Positions 36,148-48,787 are shown, counted from the stretch's first letter. The stretch: DNA of 64,000 bases from Monoplex corrugatus (GCA_030674185.1 CM060307.1:46497681-46561680), one strand, 5' to 3'. Numbers and translations are program-made. The notes: a model not told the origin generated them from the sequence alone.

Positions 36148-37039
36148 CACACACACACACACTTTCTCTCTCTGTTTGTCTGTCCCCTCCCTCCTGCCCA
36201 TCTTGTGGTCTGTGAAAGTGTCCCACTCAACTAATACCTCCACCCCACCTTTCTTTCTAAATGATGATGTGAAAATGAGTGAATGTGGGTCAAGTATGAA
36301 CATGGGAACACACTTGTATGCATAATAATAAACACGGGGAACATGTTTATATGCACCTGGTTTGTATCCAACAAACAAACAAACCAACCAAACAAACAAA
36401 CAAACAAACAAACAAAAAAAGAAAAAAGAAAAACAACACACACATACACACCCAAACCAAACCAAACCAAACCAAGAAAATGCGAGTTATTTATTCATGA
36501 GGTTTGGATGATGGTGTGTTTTGGTTATTTATTGTTAAGATCTGGTATACTCTGGTGTGCTTGAGTTTGTATATCTGTTATTCTTTGCTAGTGGTCACTA
36601 AAATGTGGAACATGATCAAAAATTTAAAACACTTCCAATGAAGCTGTTATTTGGTGTTATCATACCTACCTATATCTTTAGTCTTTATAAATTTGCAAAA
36701 AGGGAAGCAGCAGCTAACAAGGTTTGAATGCAGCGGGGTAATTAACATTTCTACTCTAAAAAGGTAACACGCATTACACTGGGACACTAACTTGGATAAA
36801 ACTAGAGATGTTATTGTAATATTTACTTTTTGATTTGAAGTTGTAGAGGATGTTGTATGAAAGGTTTGATGAATAATTTGTTGATTTTGGTTTACATATA
36901 ATACTTCAAAAACTGGCATAACACACTGGACACGGTAACGCGAGTGACCTACTCATTTATATTTTTCACAGTGCACACAAAAATAACAGTATTTCAATCA
37001 TCTTTCACACACATGTACAATGCAAGAACAGCACCACTC
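34580..37039 (+). other. Intron with dispersed-repeat and microsatellite blocks
   Basis: Direct duplications at 35170-35250 (TGTTGCAAATTAGAGTTAAC) and 35403-35488 (GTTAGGTATGCATTCTTC). A segment at about 35540-35720 resembles 41950-42190 (CTGCTGGCT, then GGGAGCTT / TGGAGCTT, then CTGCAG-GGCAGG), a pair of dispersed repeat copies. (CA)n at 36060-36163 and (CAAA)n at 36367-36418. No coding signal. Confidence 0.5.
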
Positions 37040-37351
37040 TCACAAGCTTTTATTTCCCAACAGCCAAATACAGAGGAGTTGTGTAAATGTTTTCTTGAAA
37101 GGTAACTGTGTTACATGGGACACACTCAAACAAGAATGAAAAAAAAAGAAATGTTCTTCCATGTCTTTTAATCGTAATTGAAAGCCAGGTGTCTTCCAGG
37201 CACAAAGCTCGGTCACAGTTGGTTGTGGCACAATGTCTTTGATTTGGGATGTGGGATGCCAGGCCTGGTCTTCCCAAACGAAGACACCGTCCTTGACCAA
37301 GTAGTGAAGCAGGCAATCACTTCCCTCCTCCATGTCAACAACCTTCAGAAC
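37040..37351 (-). CDS. Minus-strand terminal exon of an unidentified, possibly transposon-derived gene
   Basis: On the minus strand a long poly-T tract followed by GTCTTTTGGTCAG makes a textbook acceptor, and the frame then runs 103 codons in phase 0: VLKVVDMEEGSDCLLHYLV, VFVWEDQAWHPTSQIKDI, then PQPTVTEL, to a TGA at 37040-37042. An AATAAA (minus strand, 37054-37049) overlaps the last codons. The pattern of a short beta-rich C-terminal module (HYL, VW, D-X-W-HP, I, QP) recalls C-terminal domains of invertebrate transposon-type proteins, but no family is assigned. Upstream exons were not found; GGGACA motifs recur on the plus strand from 36778 to 38223. Confidence 0.4.
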   Translation of the reverse strand, partial: VLKVVDMEEGSDCLLHYLVKDGVFVWEDQAWHPTSQIKDIVPQPTVTELCAWKTPGFQLRLKDMEEHFFFFHSCLSVSHVTQLPFKKTFTQLLCIWLLGNKSL

Positions 37352-39500
37352 CTGACCAAAAGACAAAAAAAAAAAAAAAAAAAAAAAAAGTCAGAAGTGA
37401 CATATGTTCTTCTTTTACCAGTAAATGTAGAATTTCTTTATCAGATCAGTGTCCCTTGAAACAGTTACCAATGATCCATTATTGCCAATCAACGTAAGGA
37501 TTCATGATAATAGAAGACAAAGTTAAACTTAGTTTCTAAGCTCAAGTTAAAACTACAAAATGGACCATACACAACCACTCTTTGGATCATTATAAGACAC
37601 AACAGGCTTTTTGCAGAAACTGGCGTATCATGGGACAGCAGACAACAAAGCTTGAGGCACAGTGCCTTTTGTACTTAAATGGTATTGAGCCAGAAATAAA
37701 AATATCAGCAACACTGTTTGGTGAATAATCATCTTAAATCATTTTCCTTACATACAAACTCCGAAGATTGTTTACAAACCCTCTAAACAGGCGATGTTGC
37801 CAATACAAACAGCAAATCGATGATCGACTACGTTTGTGGTAACCGCGTTTCCGATTACACAAACGTGGGACACGTCGCTGTTTTTGTGTCCTCATGACCC
37901 ACAGAGTTGCGCATTTTCAGGGGAAACGTCATCAATTCCGTGCGTGAGAGTAAAGGTAACTTTATTACACTAAAGTGTTTGAACGGAACTTTCGAAGCGC
38001 GTGGTGGAAAACGGTCTTAGAAGTTTTGAGGTTACTGTCGTTTTTGGGACACGGTGAAAAATATCTGACCCTATTCAAATAGGAATGCAAAATCGTTCTA
38101 AAAATCACATTAGGATTAAATACTCATTTTACTATGATACAAACTTGCGTTCTGTCTGGCTTGGGGTTTCCAAATTAGCTGTCAAAAAGATCGAAGCACA
38201 CGACTTGGATGCTGTGTGCACGGGACATACCATGTAACGCTGTTACGATAATTTTTGTCATCCAAATTAAAAAGCCAGAATGAAAATTTGATAATTTTAA
38301 TCATTTGAACTACTTATTAAGCTTATTGTCGTGACATAAGTACATTGATTTAGTTAAATGATTGACCTACTATCTTGAAAACACACTTTTGAAAAAGTCA
38401 GGTTAGCCATGTCTTAAAATCGGATGCCGTTTTGACCACAATTTTTGCATTTTGTTTTCATTTTCTCTAAAAAATGTTCACACTACAATATCAACCTTGC
38501 TCATGCTGTTTCTTTATTATTTCACCAAGACAGTCACATTCATTCCACATGAATTGAAGCAAAACATATGTTAGTAAATTATGTTCTTGTATGCTGACTC
38601 CCACTTGTGACCACTAGCAAAGAATGACAGATATGGATGCTATGTAAGTCAGTGTCTGGATTCCAGTAGATCTACTCTTTTCTGTGTCGCTTGTACTTTG
38701 TGTCTTCTTTCTTTATGTGGCAATGATCAGTGTATTTTGTATGCTTTCGGACTTAATCTCCAATTTTATCCTCTTCTTTTTTGTGTCTTTGACCTGCTGC
38801 TTTGTGTGATTTGTCTTCTTAAAAGTTGTACTGTCCATTACTCATTGTTGACCCTGTCTTCTTGTCTGTCGGTTCAGCTTCATGATTTCTTATGCTAGAT
38901 TAATTTCTGTTTCTGTTGTGTACATGCTTTGTACATATACTGTATATGTTCTGTTGATAAAAATCTGACTTGATTGAAAACTGTATTTGAAATAAAATTT
39001 CTATAGAAGTGAACGCAACTGTGTGCGGTGTTTGTGGTGTTGAAAGACAATGAAAACAAATAAAAATGAGATGGTTACACTGCACCAAAAACAACTTTAT
39101 AAAAAGAAATCAGAAACAAGATGGTTAGTCTGACCCACCAATCCTCTGTTTTCCTACTCATTTAGAAAGCTTTATTAGAATAACTGTTGTCTTGACAAAT
39201 TCCATGAATAGATACAAACTTTTAAGTTCATATTAATATTTGACCAGAAGAAGAAGCTATTCAAAATCCCTGCTGAAACGTGCTTAATTTTTAGGTGACA
39301 GAGTGTGTCTCCATTTGAATCAAATGACATATCATGTGTGTTCATGACATCTGTTATTTATCTTTAAGTGGCAAAAAAATCCCAGCTTACAATTTAGGTA
39401 GCGTACACAGGCAGGCATATAGCTGCTCACACTCATGCACATGTACCATAACGCCTTGTGTGCACGTGCGCACACGCACACGCGTGCGCGCACACACAGA
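37352..39500 (+). other. Intron, with poly-A tract and CpG-richer patch
   Basis: A-run at 37363-37389. A CpG-richer patch with repeated GGGACAC motifs lies at 37780-38060 and may belong to the same insertion as the minus-strand exon. GTAACGC-type motifs occur at 36936 and 38236. CA/GC tract at 39455-39500 abuts the retrotransposon. Confidence 0.45.
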
Positions 39501-39503
39501 GAC

Positions 39504-40442
39504 AATATGTACAATTACATTAAATCTTTTTTAGCTAATAGAACAATACAGGCTAGAGTGGGAGCTAGTTATTCTACTTCACGACGCCTCGACATGGGGA
39601 TCCCACAAGGTTCAGTGATAGCACCTATTTTATTTAATATCCTTATACAGGATCTTCCTAAAGCTTTTTCAAATCGTGTTGTTTTAGTACAGTATGCTGA
39701 TGATATATGCACTTGGATGAATATCACTTTAAAAAAGACAACTCCACAGAGAACACGGAATTACATCAGGAAATTGTATCAAATTGATCTTGATAATCTT
39801 GGAAACTATATGTTAGAAAATGGTCTGTCGTTGTCGGCAGAAAAAACTAACATGATGCTGTTTGATCCTGGTGGTAACTCAAATAACTTGCCTACTTTCA
39901 AATTGCTCGGTGAAGTGTTAAATTACAAACAGGTCGTAAAATTTCTGGTAGTTTACATCACGTCGAAATTAAGCTGGAATGTTCATTTTGATTATATTTT
40001 AACAAAAGCACGAAAAACCTTAAATTTTCTAAAGATAATAAGCAAATTACCCTGGGGAATGGATACAAATATACTGATTCATCTGTCAACAGCGCTTGTC
40101 AGGTCTAAATTATCCTACGCGCAAGAAGTTTTTTTCAAATTCAATGCACCTAAATATTTACTAAAAAAGATTCAGAACTTGGACTGCAAAAGTCTTAAAA
40201 TTGCACTAGGTGTACCAACTCATGCTTCTACTCTGGAAACGTACAAAATTGCTGGAATTCTACCTCTAAACAACCATCGTGAGCTAGCTACAGCAAAGTT
40301 TGCAATTAGAACTACTTCACAAGCGAATAATTTTGTGAGCAAAGAAATTAAAATCAGGTCTGATATTGACTTTCCAAAACGAGCAAAAAACATTTCATCA
40401 CAAATTACAACCGCAACTTACATATCTGACCTGATCAAATAA
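39504..40442 (+). pseudogene. Retrotransposon reverse transcriptase, C-terminal part
   Basis: From MYNYIKSFLANRTIQARVG the frame shows RT motif 4 (GIPQGSVIAPILFNI), the catalytic VQYADDICTW with an intact YADD box, and the thumb region (WNVHFDYIL, LSYAQEVFF). The N-terminal fingers and palm motifs and the endonuclease are absent. The apparent ATG upstream at 39435 lies in the microsatellite and is not part of the element. The frame ends at TAA 40440-40442 and continues in register as RNase H. Confidence 0.75.
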
Positions 40443-40454
40443 TCCAGCATAACT

Positions 40455-41459
40455 ATGGATGAAATAGCCGAGAAACCAACGTTAACGCCTATCCCTACAT
40501 GGGAAATGCTAAAGGCCACGTTTAATCTCGATCATGCAGACATTAAAAAAGATGATAATGTCAACATTACGCTATCCACAGCTTGTGAACACATCGATGA
40601 AAAGTACTGTACCCACCTCCACATTTTTACTGATGGGTTAGTCTTAGCAAATCAGAGCGCTGGAGCAGCATTTTATGTTCCAAAATTTAACATTAAAAAG
40701 TCTTTTTTCATTGGGGCAAATGTATCTATATATACAGCAGAATTGGTCGCTGTTGTTCAAGCGTTGCATTATTTAATAAGCCTTCGGCCTGTGTCTTTCA
40801 AAGTAGTTCTCTTTGTTGATTCAAAATCTGTATTATACGCCTTACAGTCTTTTGATACAGACACACGACCTGATTTAATAATTGAGGCAAATCATCTAAT
40901 ACACTGTTTAAAGATAAATGGCTCGGAAATCAGTTTATGCTGGGTGCCTTCTCACATTGGTCTTCACGGCAACAACGTAGTTGACAGAGCAGCTAAATCC
41001 GGTGCACTCCGTTCTGAAAATTCCATAGAATTACATGTTAACACCTCGGTAAAAGAAGCTTACAACTCGCTAGAATTAGCATCATGGATTCGATTTCATG
41101 AACATTTAAATGAAAAACTTGTGTCTCAAAAAAGAATCAAACTTTCAGTTCAAAATATCTGTAAAAAAATGCTGTATTCTTTGTTATATCATTTGAGATT
41201 AATTGTTACCACATATTTTCGTATTCAACTGAACGCTTTGAAAACAAAATATTGTAAAAACGTTTTATGTATTTGCGGTGAACAATTCACATTGAATCAC
41301 TGTTTGTTTTACTGCAGAAAGCTTTGTTATTTTTTACCAAAGATGTTTACACAAGGAAACTATCTTGAAAAGCATTTTAAAGAAGTAATATCAGATCAAG
41401 TTCTGTTAGTTAAAATTTCAGAATCATTGGTTCACAGTCCTGTTAATGCGTTACTTTAA
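40455..41459 (+). pseudogene. Retrotransposon RNase H and C-terminal CCHC region
   Basis: Same reading frame as the RT upstream, separated by one stop. RNase H residues are in order: HIFTDG (Asp), YTAELVAV (Glu), LFVDSKSVLYAL (Asp), and WVPSHIGLHGN followed by VDRAAK (His/Asp). A C-terminal CICGEQFTLNHCLFYC matches the Cys-X-Cys...His...Cys element of I-like clades. The stop between RT and RNase H falls in a linker, so it may be one nonsense mutation in a former single ORF. Frames are otherwise intact, which suggests fairly recent insertion. Confidence 0.75.
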
Positions 41460-41745
41460 GGTTATTATTTTAATTATCATTATCTTATTTTGTTTTGTTT
41501 TGCTTTTTATGACGATTTTTTTTTACATTTGATGTTAGCGTTGTTCTAGTTTCATTTCTCTGTTCATCCATATCCTTTTTCTAAAGACCTTGCCGATTCC
41601 TTCTAATTTTTTTCCCGTCTCTTACTCTGTTCCCTTCTTTCCCTTCCTCCCCCCCCCCCCCAAAAAAAAAATCATCCTCCATGCCATTTTCCCCCGTCTA
41701 ATGTCACTTAGAGTGAAAAGACGTTAAATCAAGGAACGAAAACAC

Positions 41746-41804
41746 AGAGACATAGACACACAGACACAGACACACAGACACACACTCACACACAGACACA
41801 CACA

Positions 41805-41890
<86 letters not shown>

Positions 41891-42491
41891 TCTGTTACTG
41901 TTAGAAACTTTTGTGTCCTACTTGATCAGGCCACTTTAGGCAATAAATGTAAATGTAACTGATTTTTGCAATTACTGCTGGCTGCCATGGAGCTTTGTCC
42001 TAAGAGGAGTTGTATTCTGCTGTTTCCTGTCACTTTGCTCGATACTACTGCAATATATGTTCAGCTGTCTGGTCATCTTGACTGCAGAGGCAGGGTGGTT
42101 AAGGTGTGTCACTGTGAACTTGCAGTTCATGCGGGTGTTGAGCCGATTGTGGTCAATGCAGCACATCATCAGGACCCCTTGCAGCTCTCTAGACTGAAGA
42201 TGGTTCTGGTTGTCTGTCTGTGGTCTCAGGGGTGATCTTACAATGTTCATTTGTTTGCTGTAGCTGATGCTTTTGTCTGGTTGTAGATTGTTGTCACCGT
42301 TCAGTAGATTGTTATCACTATTCCTTTTTACTTCTCTCCGTAAGTTTTCACACATAAAGACTGGATTTTGCGGTCTTGGGTTTGTTTTAACATTATGAAA
42401 ATTCAGAGAAAAACAACTCCGTTCTGCTTTATGTGTGTGTGTGTGTATATATGTGTATGTACACACACATACACTCACACACACACACACT

Positions 42492-42570
<79 letters not shown>

Positions 42571-42877
42571 CACACACACACACACACCACTCTCTCTCTC
42601 TCTCTCTCTCACTCACTCACTCTCACGATTCAGACTTTGAAATGAGAATGTACTATATGATCCATTTATTGTCATATTCAGAAAGATTTACAGATGTCTC
42701 TTGCAGAATATATGCCCATAATGGCCCTCTTTGCCCTGTGCATTCCTTGCACTTGTATCTGGAGAAGTATGATCTTCAGTGAGAGAGTTGCGCTCAGGTG
42801 CCAGAGAAAGTGACCTGCTTGTATGGGACACTAACTTGGTACAAGCCAGAAAGGCTGAAAGAGCATAAACTTGGTGC
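41746..42877. repeat. CA arrays and dispersed repeat copy
   Basis: (CA)n at 41752-41889. A segment at 41950-42240 is similar to that at 35540. A compound TG/CA/GC/CT microsatellite covers 42430-42624. No coding signal. Confidence 0.7.
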
Positions 42878-44241
42878 TCTCATGAAAATAATTTTCTGAA
42901 GGCCAGCTTAGCAAGAGTTGGGTTGTCTCATGAAAATAATTTTCTGAAGGCCGAGCTTAGCAAGAGTTGGGTTGTCTCATGAAAACGATTTCCTGAAGGC
43001 CGAGCTTAACCAGAGTTAGGTTGTCTCATGAAAACGATTTCCTGAAGGCCTAGCTTAGCCAGAGTTAGGTTATGTCATGAAAATGATTTCCTGAAGGCCT
43101 AGCTTAGCCAGAGTTAGGTTGTCTCATGAAAATGATTTCCCGAAGGCCTAGCTTAGCCAGAGTTAGGTTGTCTCATGAAAATGATTTCCTGAAGGCCGAG
43201 CTTAGCCAGAGTTAGGTTGTCTCATGAAAATGATTTCCTGAAGATCTAGCTTAGCCAGAGTTAGGTTGTCTCATGAAAATGATTTACTGAAGGTCTAGCT
43301 TAGCCAGAGTTAGGTTGTCTCATGAAAATGATTTTCTGAAGGCCTATTTTAGCCTGAGTTAGGTTGTCTCATGAAAACGATTTCCTGAAGGCCTAGCTTA
43401 GCAAGAGTTAGGTTGTCTCATGAAAACGATTTCCTGAAGGCCTAGCTTAGCCAGAGCTAGGTTGTCTCATGAAAATGTTTTCCTGAAGGCCTAGCTTAGC
43501 CAGAGCTAGGTTGTCTCATGAAAATGATTTCCTGAAGGCCTAGCTTAACCAGAGTTAGGTTGTCTCATGAAAATGATTTTCTAAAGGCCTAGCTTAGCAA
43601 GAGTTAGGTTGTCTCATGAAAATGATTTCCTGAAGGCCTAGCTTAGCAAGAGTTAGGTTGTCTCATGAAAATGATTTCCTGAAGGCCTAGCTTAGCCAGA
43701 GTTAGGTCGTCTCATGAAAATGATTTCCTGAAGGCCTAGCTTAGACAGAGTTAGGTTGTCTCATGAAAATGATTTCCTGAAAGCCTCGCTTTGCAAGAGT
43801 TAGGTTGTCTCATGAAAATGATTTCCTGAAGGCCTAGGTTAGCCAGAGCTAGGTTGTCTCATGAAAATGTTTTCCTGAAGGCCTAGCTTAACCAGAGTTA
43901 GGTTGTCTCATGAAAATGATTTCCTGAAGGCCGAGGTTAACCAGAGTTAGGTTGTCTCATGAAAATGATTTCCTGAAGGCCTAGCTTAGCAAGAGTTAGG
44001 TTGTCTCATGAAAACGATTTCCTGAAGGCCTAGCTTAGCCAGAGCTAGGTTGTCTCATGAAAATGTTTTCCTGAAGGCCTAGCTTAACCAGAGTTAGGTT
44101 GTCTTATGAAAATGATTTACTGAAGGCCTAGCTTAACCAGAGTTAGGTTGTCTCATGAAAATGATTTCTGAAGGCCTAGCTTAACCAGAGTTAGGTTGTC
44201 TCATGAAAATGATTTCCAGAAGGCCTAGCTTAGCAAGAGCT
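42878..44241 (+). repeat. Minisatellite, 49-bp unit, about 28 copies
   Basis: Head-to-tail repeats each starting TCTCATGAAAATGATTTCCT and containing AAGGCCTAGCTTAG and CAGAGTTAGGTTG. Unit length is 49 bp almost throughout (the first is 48). Units differ by a few substitutions. As 49 is not a multiple of three, no long frame crosses it. It lies in the intron between exon groups A-D and E-I. Confidence 0.95.
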
Positions 44242-44945
44242 ACACTAATTTATGAGTTCTCTCTCTGGTGTAGAGACTGCAACATAATCATTAACTTACA
44301 TCACACTCCCAAGAAAGAATTTAAAAAAAATCATTCCTTTTATTCTGTAGTGTGAAATTAATACCAAATGTGAACAGCCACATGATGAATATCAGGATCA
44401 CCCTTTTATTGTGTTGTTGGAAATGAATACATGTTGAACATTTGCATTATGAATAATATCAGGATTATCTCAAGTTAATGGTAGTAGTTCAGTGATGCAT
44501 AATCTCATCCCGAAACAGAGCCAAAACTTGTGCATGTTAACAAGCCGACCAACCTTGCACTTGAATTGTGAATAACTTTATTGATTTGCTGGTCTGATTT
44601 GTTAGTCTCAATTTTTTGCTTCCCCTTGGCACCCATTCATTTTGTCACTGTTTAGTATTCTGTCTCCTATGCACACATACCCTGTAATTAATCTTTCTGT
44701 CGTGGTCTTTATGTTTGTCTAGTTTCTGTTCCATACTTGTTCCCCATCAAATGCAGTAAACAAGTCAGAAGAAATTCTGATAGTATTCTGTTTTTTGAAT
44801 TAAGAGGAATAGCTACCTGGGATTGAATCCATTATCAAAACATCTTTTATTACTACTTTTTAAAAACCAGTCATAACTTTCAGGCTTTGCAAATCAGTGT
44901 GGTTACCTACAGGTGATTGCATCCCCTGCACCCCTTACACACCAC

Positions 44946-45036
<91 letters not shown>

Positions 45037-45076
45037 GACACACACACACACAGTGACACACACACACACACTCAGT

Positions 45077-45163
<87 letters not shown>

Positions 45164-46498
45164 CGCGGGCGGAAAATTGTGGGCGGAAAATTGTAATCGG
45201 TTCAAGGCAACTCTGCCTCTATGGTTGTAGACAGATTGTTGATAGGAATTTTGCTGATCTCTCTGGAACTATTTATCAACCAAATACAGGCCTTCAGTGG
45301 CATACTGGGTGGTTTGGAATGCGTACATTTTAACGAGCAATGATCAGTTCGTTGTTTGCCCAGACCAGAAATATGGTAGTAAAAATGTTAAGGATATTTA
45401 GTTAGTTGTTTACGGGTTTATCCTTGAGCATTTTGCAACAGATTCATGGCTGTACATTTTGAAATTTGAACGATTTAAGTGCACATCATGTCAGGGAAGA
45501 TTGTTAATATGGATTGATATCTTGTGTGTGTGTTTTTTTTATTTTTAAAGCTATCTGTTGGCTTGAGTTCAAGTGAAAATTTGACCCAGTGCTGCCCAAC
45601 AAAAGGAATAATTCAATCTTGAATTTAAGAGATGTGACGGTCTTTGAAATGCAAATCTATTCTATCTTCCTTGATGTGACAGTCTTGGAAACAAAGCACC
45701 ATGCCTGTTCTGATAGCTACCTTACTTTTTCCTTTCTCTTTCTCCCCCTCTCCCAAAATGCATTCTGTTGCAGGTTGCTTTGTTTTTAGCATGCCACTTG
45801 CAGAATAGAACTAGAAGGCAGGTGCTACTCTTGTGTTCACTATTTAAGACTTGGTGAGAACTCACATTAGGATGCTGAAAGGCTTGCTGCTATACGCGTG
45901 ACAGGTTTATCAGAAATATGAGTCGTTGATCTGTGACCACTGGCTGTCAGTCCCCTTTCCACTCCAGTAAATGTATGCACTCTCTATTCAAACTTTGTTC
46001 TCTTGCATTTCAGGCATTCTGACGTGTCAGTTTATTTAATTATTATAGAATTTGTTTTTTAGAGTTGTTCCCTACAGATAGAGTACATATCTAGACAGAT
46101 TATTTGTATGCTTTGACATAGTTGGTTTTGGTTTGAAATATTTGAAAATGCCATACAACGTTGTTGGATTTGTGGTTTAAAATGTTTTGTGCATTTGACA
46201 AGTTGAAAGCTGCATTTTAAAATTGATGCCATGATAATGATTGTGATAAATGACTGGGATTGTTCAGCCATTCTTAAACTTGATGGATATTAATAATTCT
46301 CTACCATACAAAGTAACCTGTCACTTGTACATATGATACAGTTCAGTATTGTGGTAACGTGTTTTAGATATTCATGTGTTTTGAATTAGCCCCAACATGT
46401 AATATTGGTAACAGATATTCAGTAAGTGTGCTTCCCTTGTGCTGCTATCATCAGTGTGAAGACGGACTGCAGTACACTGTCTTGCCGTGTGTTTGCAG
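44242..46498 (+). other. Intron upstream of exon E
   Basis: A large CA array at 44937-45160 is interrupted by three CAGTGACACA steps, followed by a short direct repeat GGGCGGAAAATTGT. No coding signal until the acceptor CCGTGTGTTTGCAG at 46498. Confidence 0.6.
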
Positions 46499-47007
46499 GC
46501 CATGGTGGATTGAGAGACCAGTACCTTCCAGCTTCACATGAACTGGATTTGCCTACTCTCTTTGACTCACACCAACCCACTGGGTATTCTTCCAGAGAAC
46601 GTCAGCGTGGGTTTGCCTCAAATGTAGTTCGGGCTTTTGGTGGTGGAAAAAAGATTTTTGTCTGTGACCTGTGTGAAGCCATTTTCACCACTAACACTGG
46701 TCTGCGAGGTCACAGAGACAGGGTCCATTTGAACAAAGCTGCTTACAGATGTCCGATCTGCCACAAAGGATTTACAATGAGAGGTCATTACATTGGTCAC
46801 ATGAACATGCACAATAAAGTCAAAGCATTCAAGTGTCCAGCTTGCCCTCGAGCTTTTGCTCATCGCACCAGTCTCCGGACACATCTGAGGACTAGTACTT
46901 GTGGATTGGAACCAGCCAACATGGAGAAGAACACATCAAGTAATGCTGGCATATTACCCCCAGCAACAAGAACAGATAATAGTGGAGTGACCTCCCCAGA
47001 CCTTTAA
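46499..47007 (+). CDS. Terminal exon E: three fingers, last CCHC
   Basis: GC completes the split codon to Gly, then HGGLRDQYLPASHEL and a 50-residue linker. Finger 1 is CDLCEAIFTTNTGL to HRDRVH, finger 2 CPICHKGFTMRGHY to GHMNMH, and finger 3 CPACPRAFAHRTSL to HLRTSTC, where the last ligand is Cys after five residues. The linker NKVKAFK joins fingers 2 and 3. A Ser/Thr/Pro tail of about 35 residues follows, ending SPDL. A 519-residue isoform. Exons F and G are clear paralogues. No canonical AATAAA was seen before exon F. Confidence 0.85.
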
Positions 47008-47337
47008 GCCTCTTTAACAGTGAATCTGTGTACTGCTTTGCCACCTGTGTAAAACAGAAAGTAGTGTTCAGCTTTTTAAAATGTGCAGTTGAACTTGTAA
47101 ATGTGGTCTGATGTGGCCTGGTGCGCATGAAGAATACTACTTTTACCATCAAACATTATCATATCAAGAGAATGCATGAATATCTGCTTTCCCCAAGATA
47201 AAGGATGATAACAGAAACATGTTTAGATTTTCAAATAACAATCTTGTTCATTAATAGTTGGAACAAAGTACGACTGAATTATGGCTGCCAATGAACTTTA
47301 CCAATTTCTGACGGAAGATCCCTGTGACTATTTCCAG
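47008..47337 (+). other. 3' UTR of exon E and short intron to exon F
   Basis: About 330 bases without a canonical polyadenylation signal. The acceptor GTGACTATTTCCAG ends at 47337. Confidence 0.6.
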
Positions 47338-47762
47338 GACCAGTGCTGTCGGGCGCATCTAACATGGCTGACCTCACCTCTGAGCTTGACCACAGCTTTC
47401 CTCCGTATTTACACCGACACGCTGGCATAGTAAATGTTTCAAGATCGGAACCAGGACCGAGGGCACGCACTGTTCGGCGAGAAAAGGTTGGCACTCCCTC
47501 AGGCCATTTGTGTTGTGACCAGTGTGGAGCAACCTTTGCATCTTCACGTGGACTGAAGTTGCACAGAGATCACAGACATTTCAACAAAGCACCTTACACT
47601 TGTGCCATCTGCGGTCGAGGCTTTACCATGCGGGGTCACTATGTTGGACACATGAACATGCATAACAAGATCAAAGAGTTCAAATGTTCTAGCTGTCCAA
47701 AAGCATTTGCACACAGATCTAGTCTTCGTTACCATTTGCGAAATAGTAACTGTGGAAAATAA
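47338..47762 (+). CDS. Terminal exon F: three fingers, last CCHC
   Basis: GA completes the split codon to Gly, followed by PVLSGASNMADLTSELD and a basic stretch RARTVRREK. Finger 1 is CDQCGATFASSRGL to HRDHRH, finger 2 CAICGRGFTMRGHY to GHMNMH, and finger 3 CSSCPKAFAHRSSL to HLRNSNC (CCHC, X5). It stops two residues later (GK), so unlike exon E it has no tail. 491-residue isoform. Fingers 2 and 3 are nearly the same as in E, while finger 1 differs at most helix positions. Polyadenylation candidates: ATTAAA at 47780 and AATAAA at 48311. Confidence 0.85.
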
Positions 47763-48732
47763 GTGAGAAAACCCAGGCAATTAAAGAAAAGCCGATGCAG
47801 CCATGGGTTTGAGACATAGTCTGTGAATAGTATTCAGATTTTCATTTTGAAAAGAACTGGTGATTTATGATACCCCCTTTTCCCTGATTTGAGTGGTATA
47901 CTTCTTGCATTGTCATAAATTGTTCATATGGAGTTTGATCTTCATCCTTGGCTCTGTGCATAATCAAAAAAGTAAGCAACAACTTCTTACAGTGTGGGAT
48001 AGCAGATGCTGATTGTTAGTTTCCTGGGAACTTGGTGTGTGCATTTAATATACAAGAGTGGGAACATACTAGGAAATTTAGGTGTTCAGCAAGCACATAC
48101 AGCAGAATCATATTGTAATGCTTGTCCTCTGACCATTGAATCCATGGAAAATACAGTCTTGAAAGCTGACATTTTTTAAAAAAAACTTCTGATACTCTGA
48201 ATGATACTGAAAATGTTCATAGTGTCTTTGGGCTAGTTGTATCAAAGACTCAAATGTGGTTGTGCAGATAACAATGTGAGGAACAAAAATTACACTGAGT
48301 GTACAGTATGAATAAACATGCTTATGGAATTATGATAAAAACTTAACATTGTGTTTTTTTATCTTCTTTAGTTGTACATTTTTGACCACATTCACACGCA
48401 TGTGTTAGTATCAGCAGAAATTATGCACACATGCTCATACAGACACATAGATACTCGCATACTCTTATGCACGCTCTGACATCCACACATGGATGCCGTT
48501 GCAAAAGTATACTACATTCACACACATGCATGCACGCACTCACACACACACATGCGCCTTCATGCATATGTACACACACACACACGCGTGCAAACACGCA
48601 CAGAGAGACTACATTAGTGCACACTGTAAATCTACAGTTTTGAACAGAGACATGTTGAAGTTTTGCTGAAAAATGTGAATAAATGCAATGTGTATGTGTG
48701 TGTTCGTATGTATGTGTGGTTGTGTGCACGGG

Positions 48733-48787
<55 letters not shown>

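Larger units (their letters stand above)
39501..41745 (+). mobile_element. 5'-truncated non-LTR retrotransposon, I/Nimb-like
   Basis: Coding runs from the CA/GC tract at about 39500 to 41459, interrupted by one in-frame TAA at 40440-40442, then a 3' UTR ending near AGACGTTAAATCAAGGAACG at about 41740 and a CA tract. It encodes RT followed by RNase H and a C-terminal CCHC-like motif, the layout of the I/Nimb group. The missing 5' part (ORF1, endonuclease, early RT) is typical of truncated insertions. Sense orientation relative to the host gene. Confidence 0.8.

Noticed and set aside
38698..38898. Cys/Leu-rich 66-codon frame
   Set aside because: T-rich DNA gives such frames by chance; no supporting signal.
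46618..46884. Minus-strand frame opposite exon E, and similar ones opposite F, G and H
   Set aside because: Antisense shadows of the zinc-finger exons.
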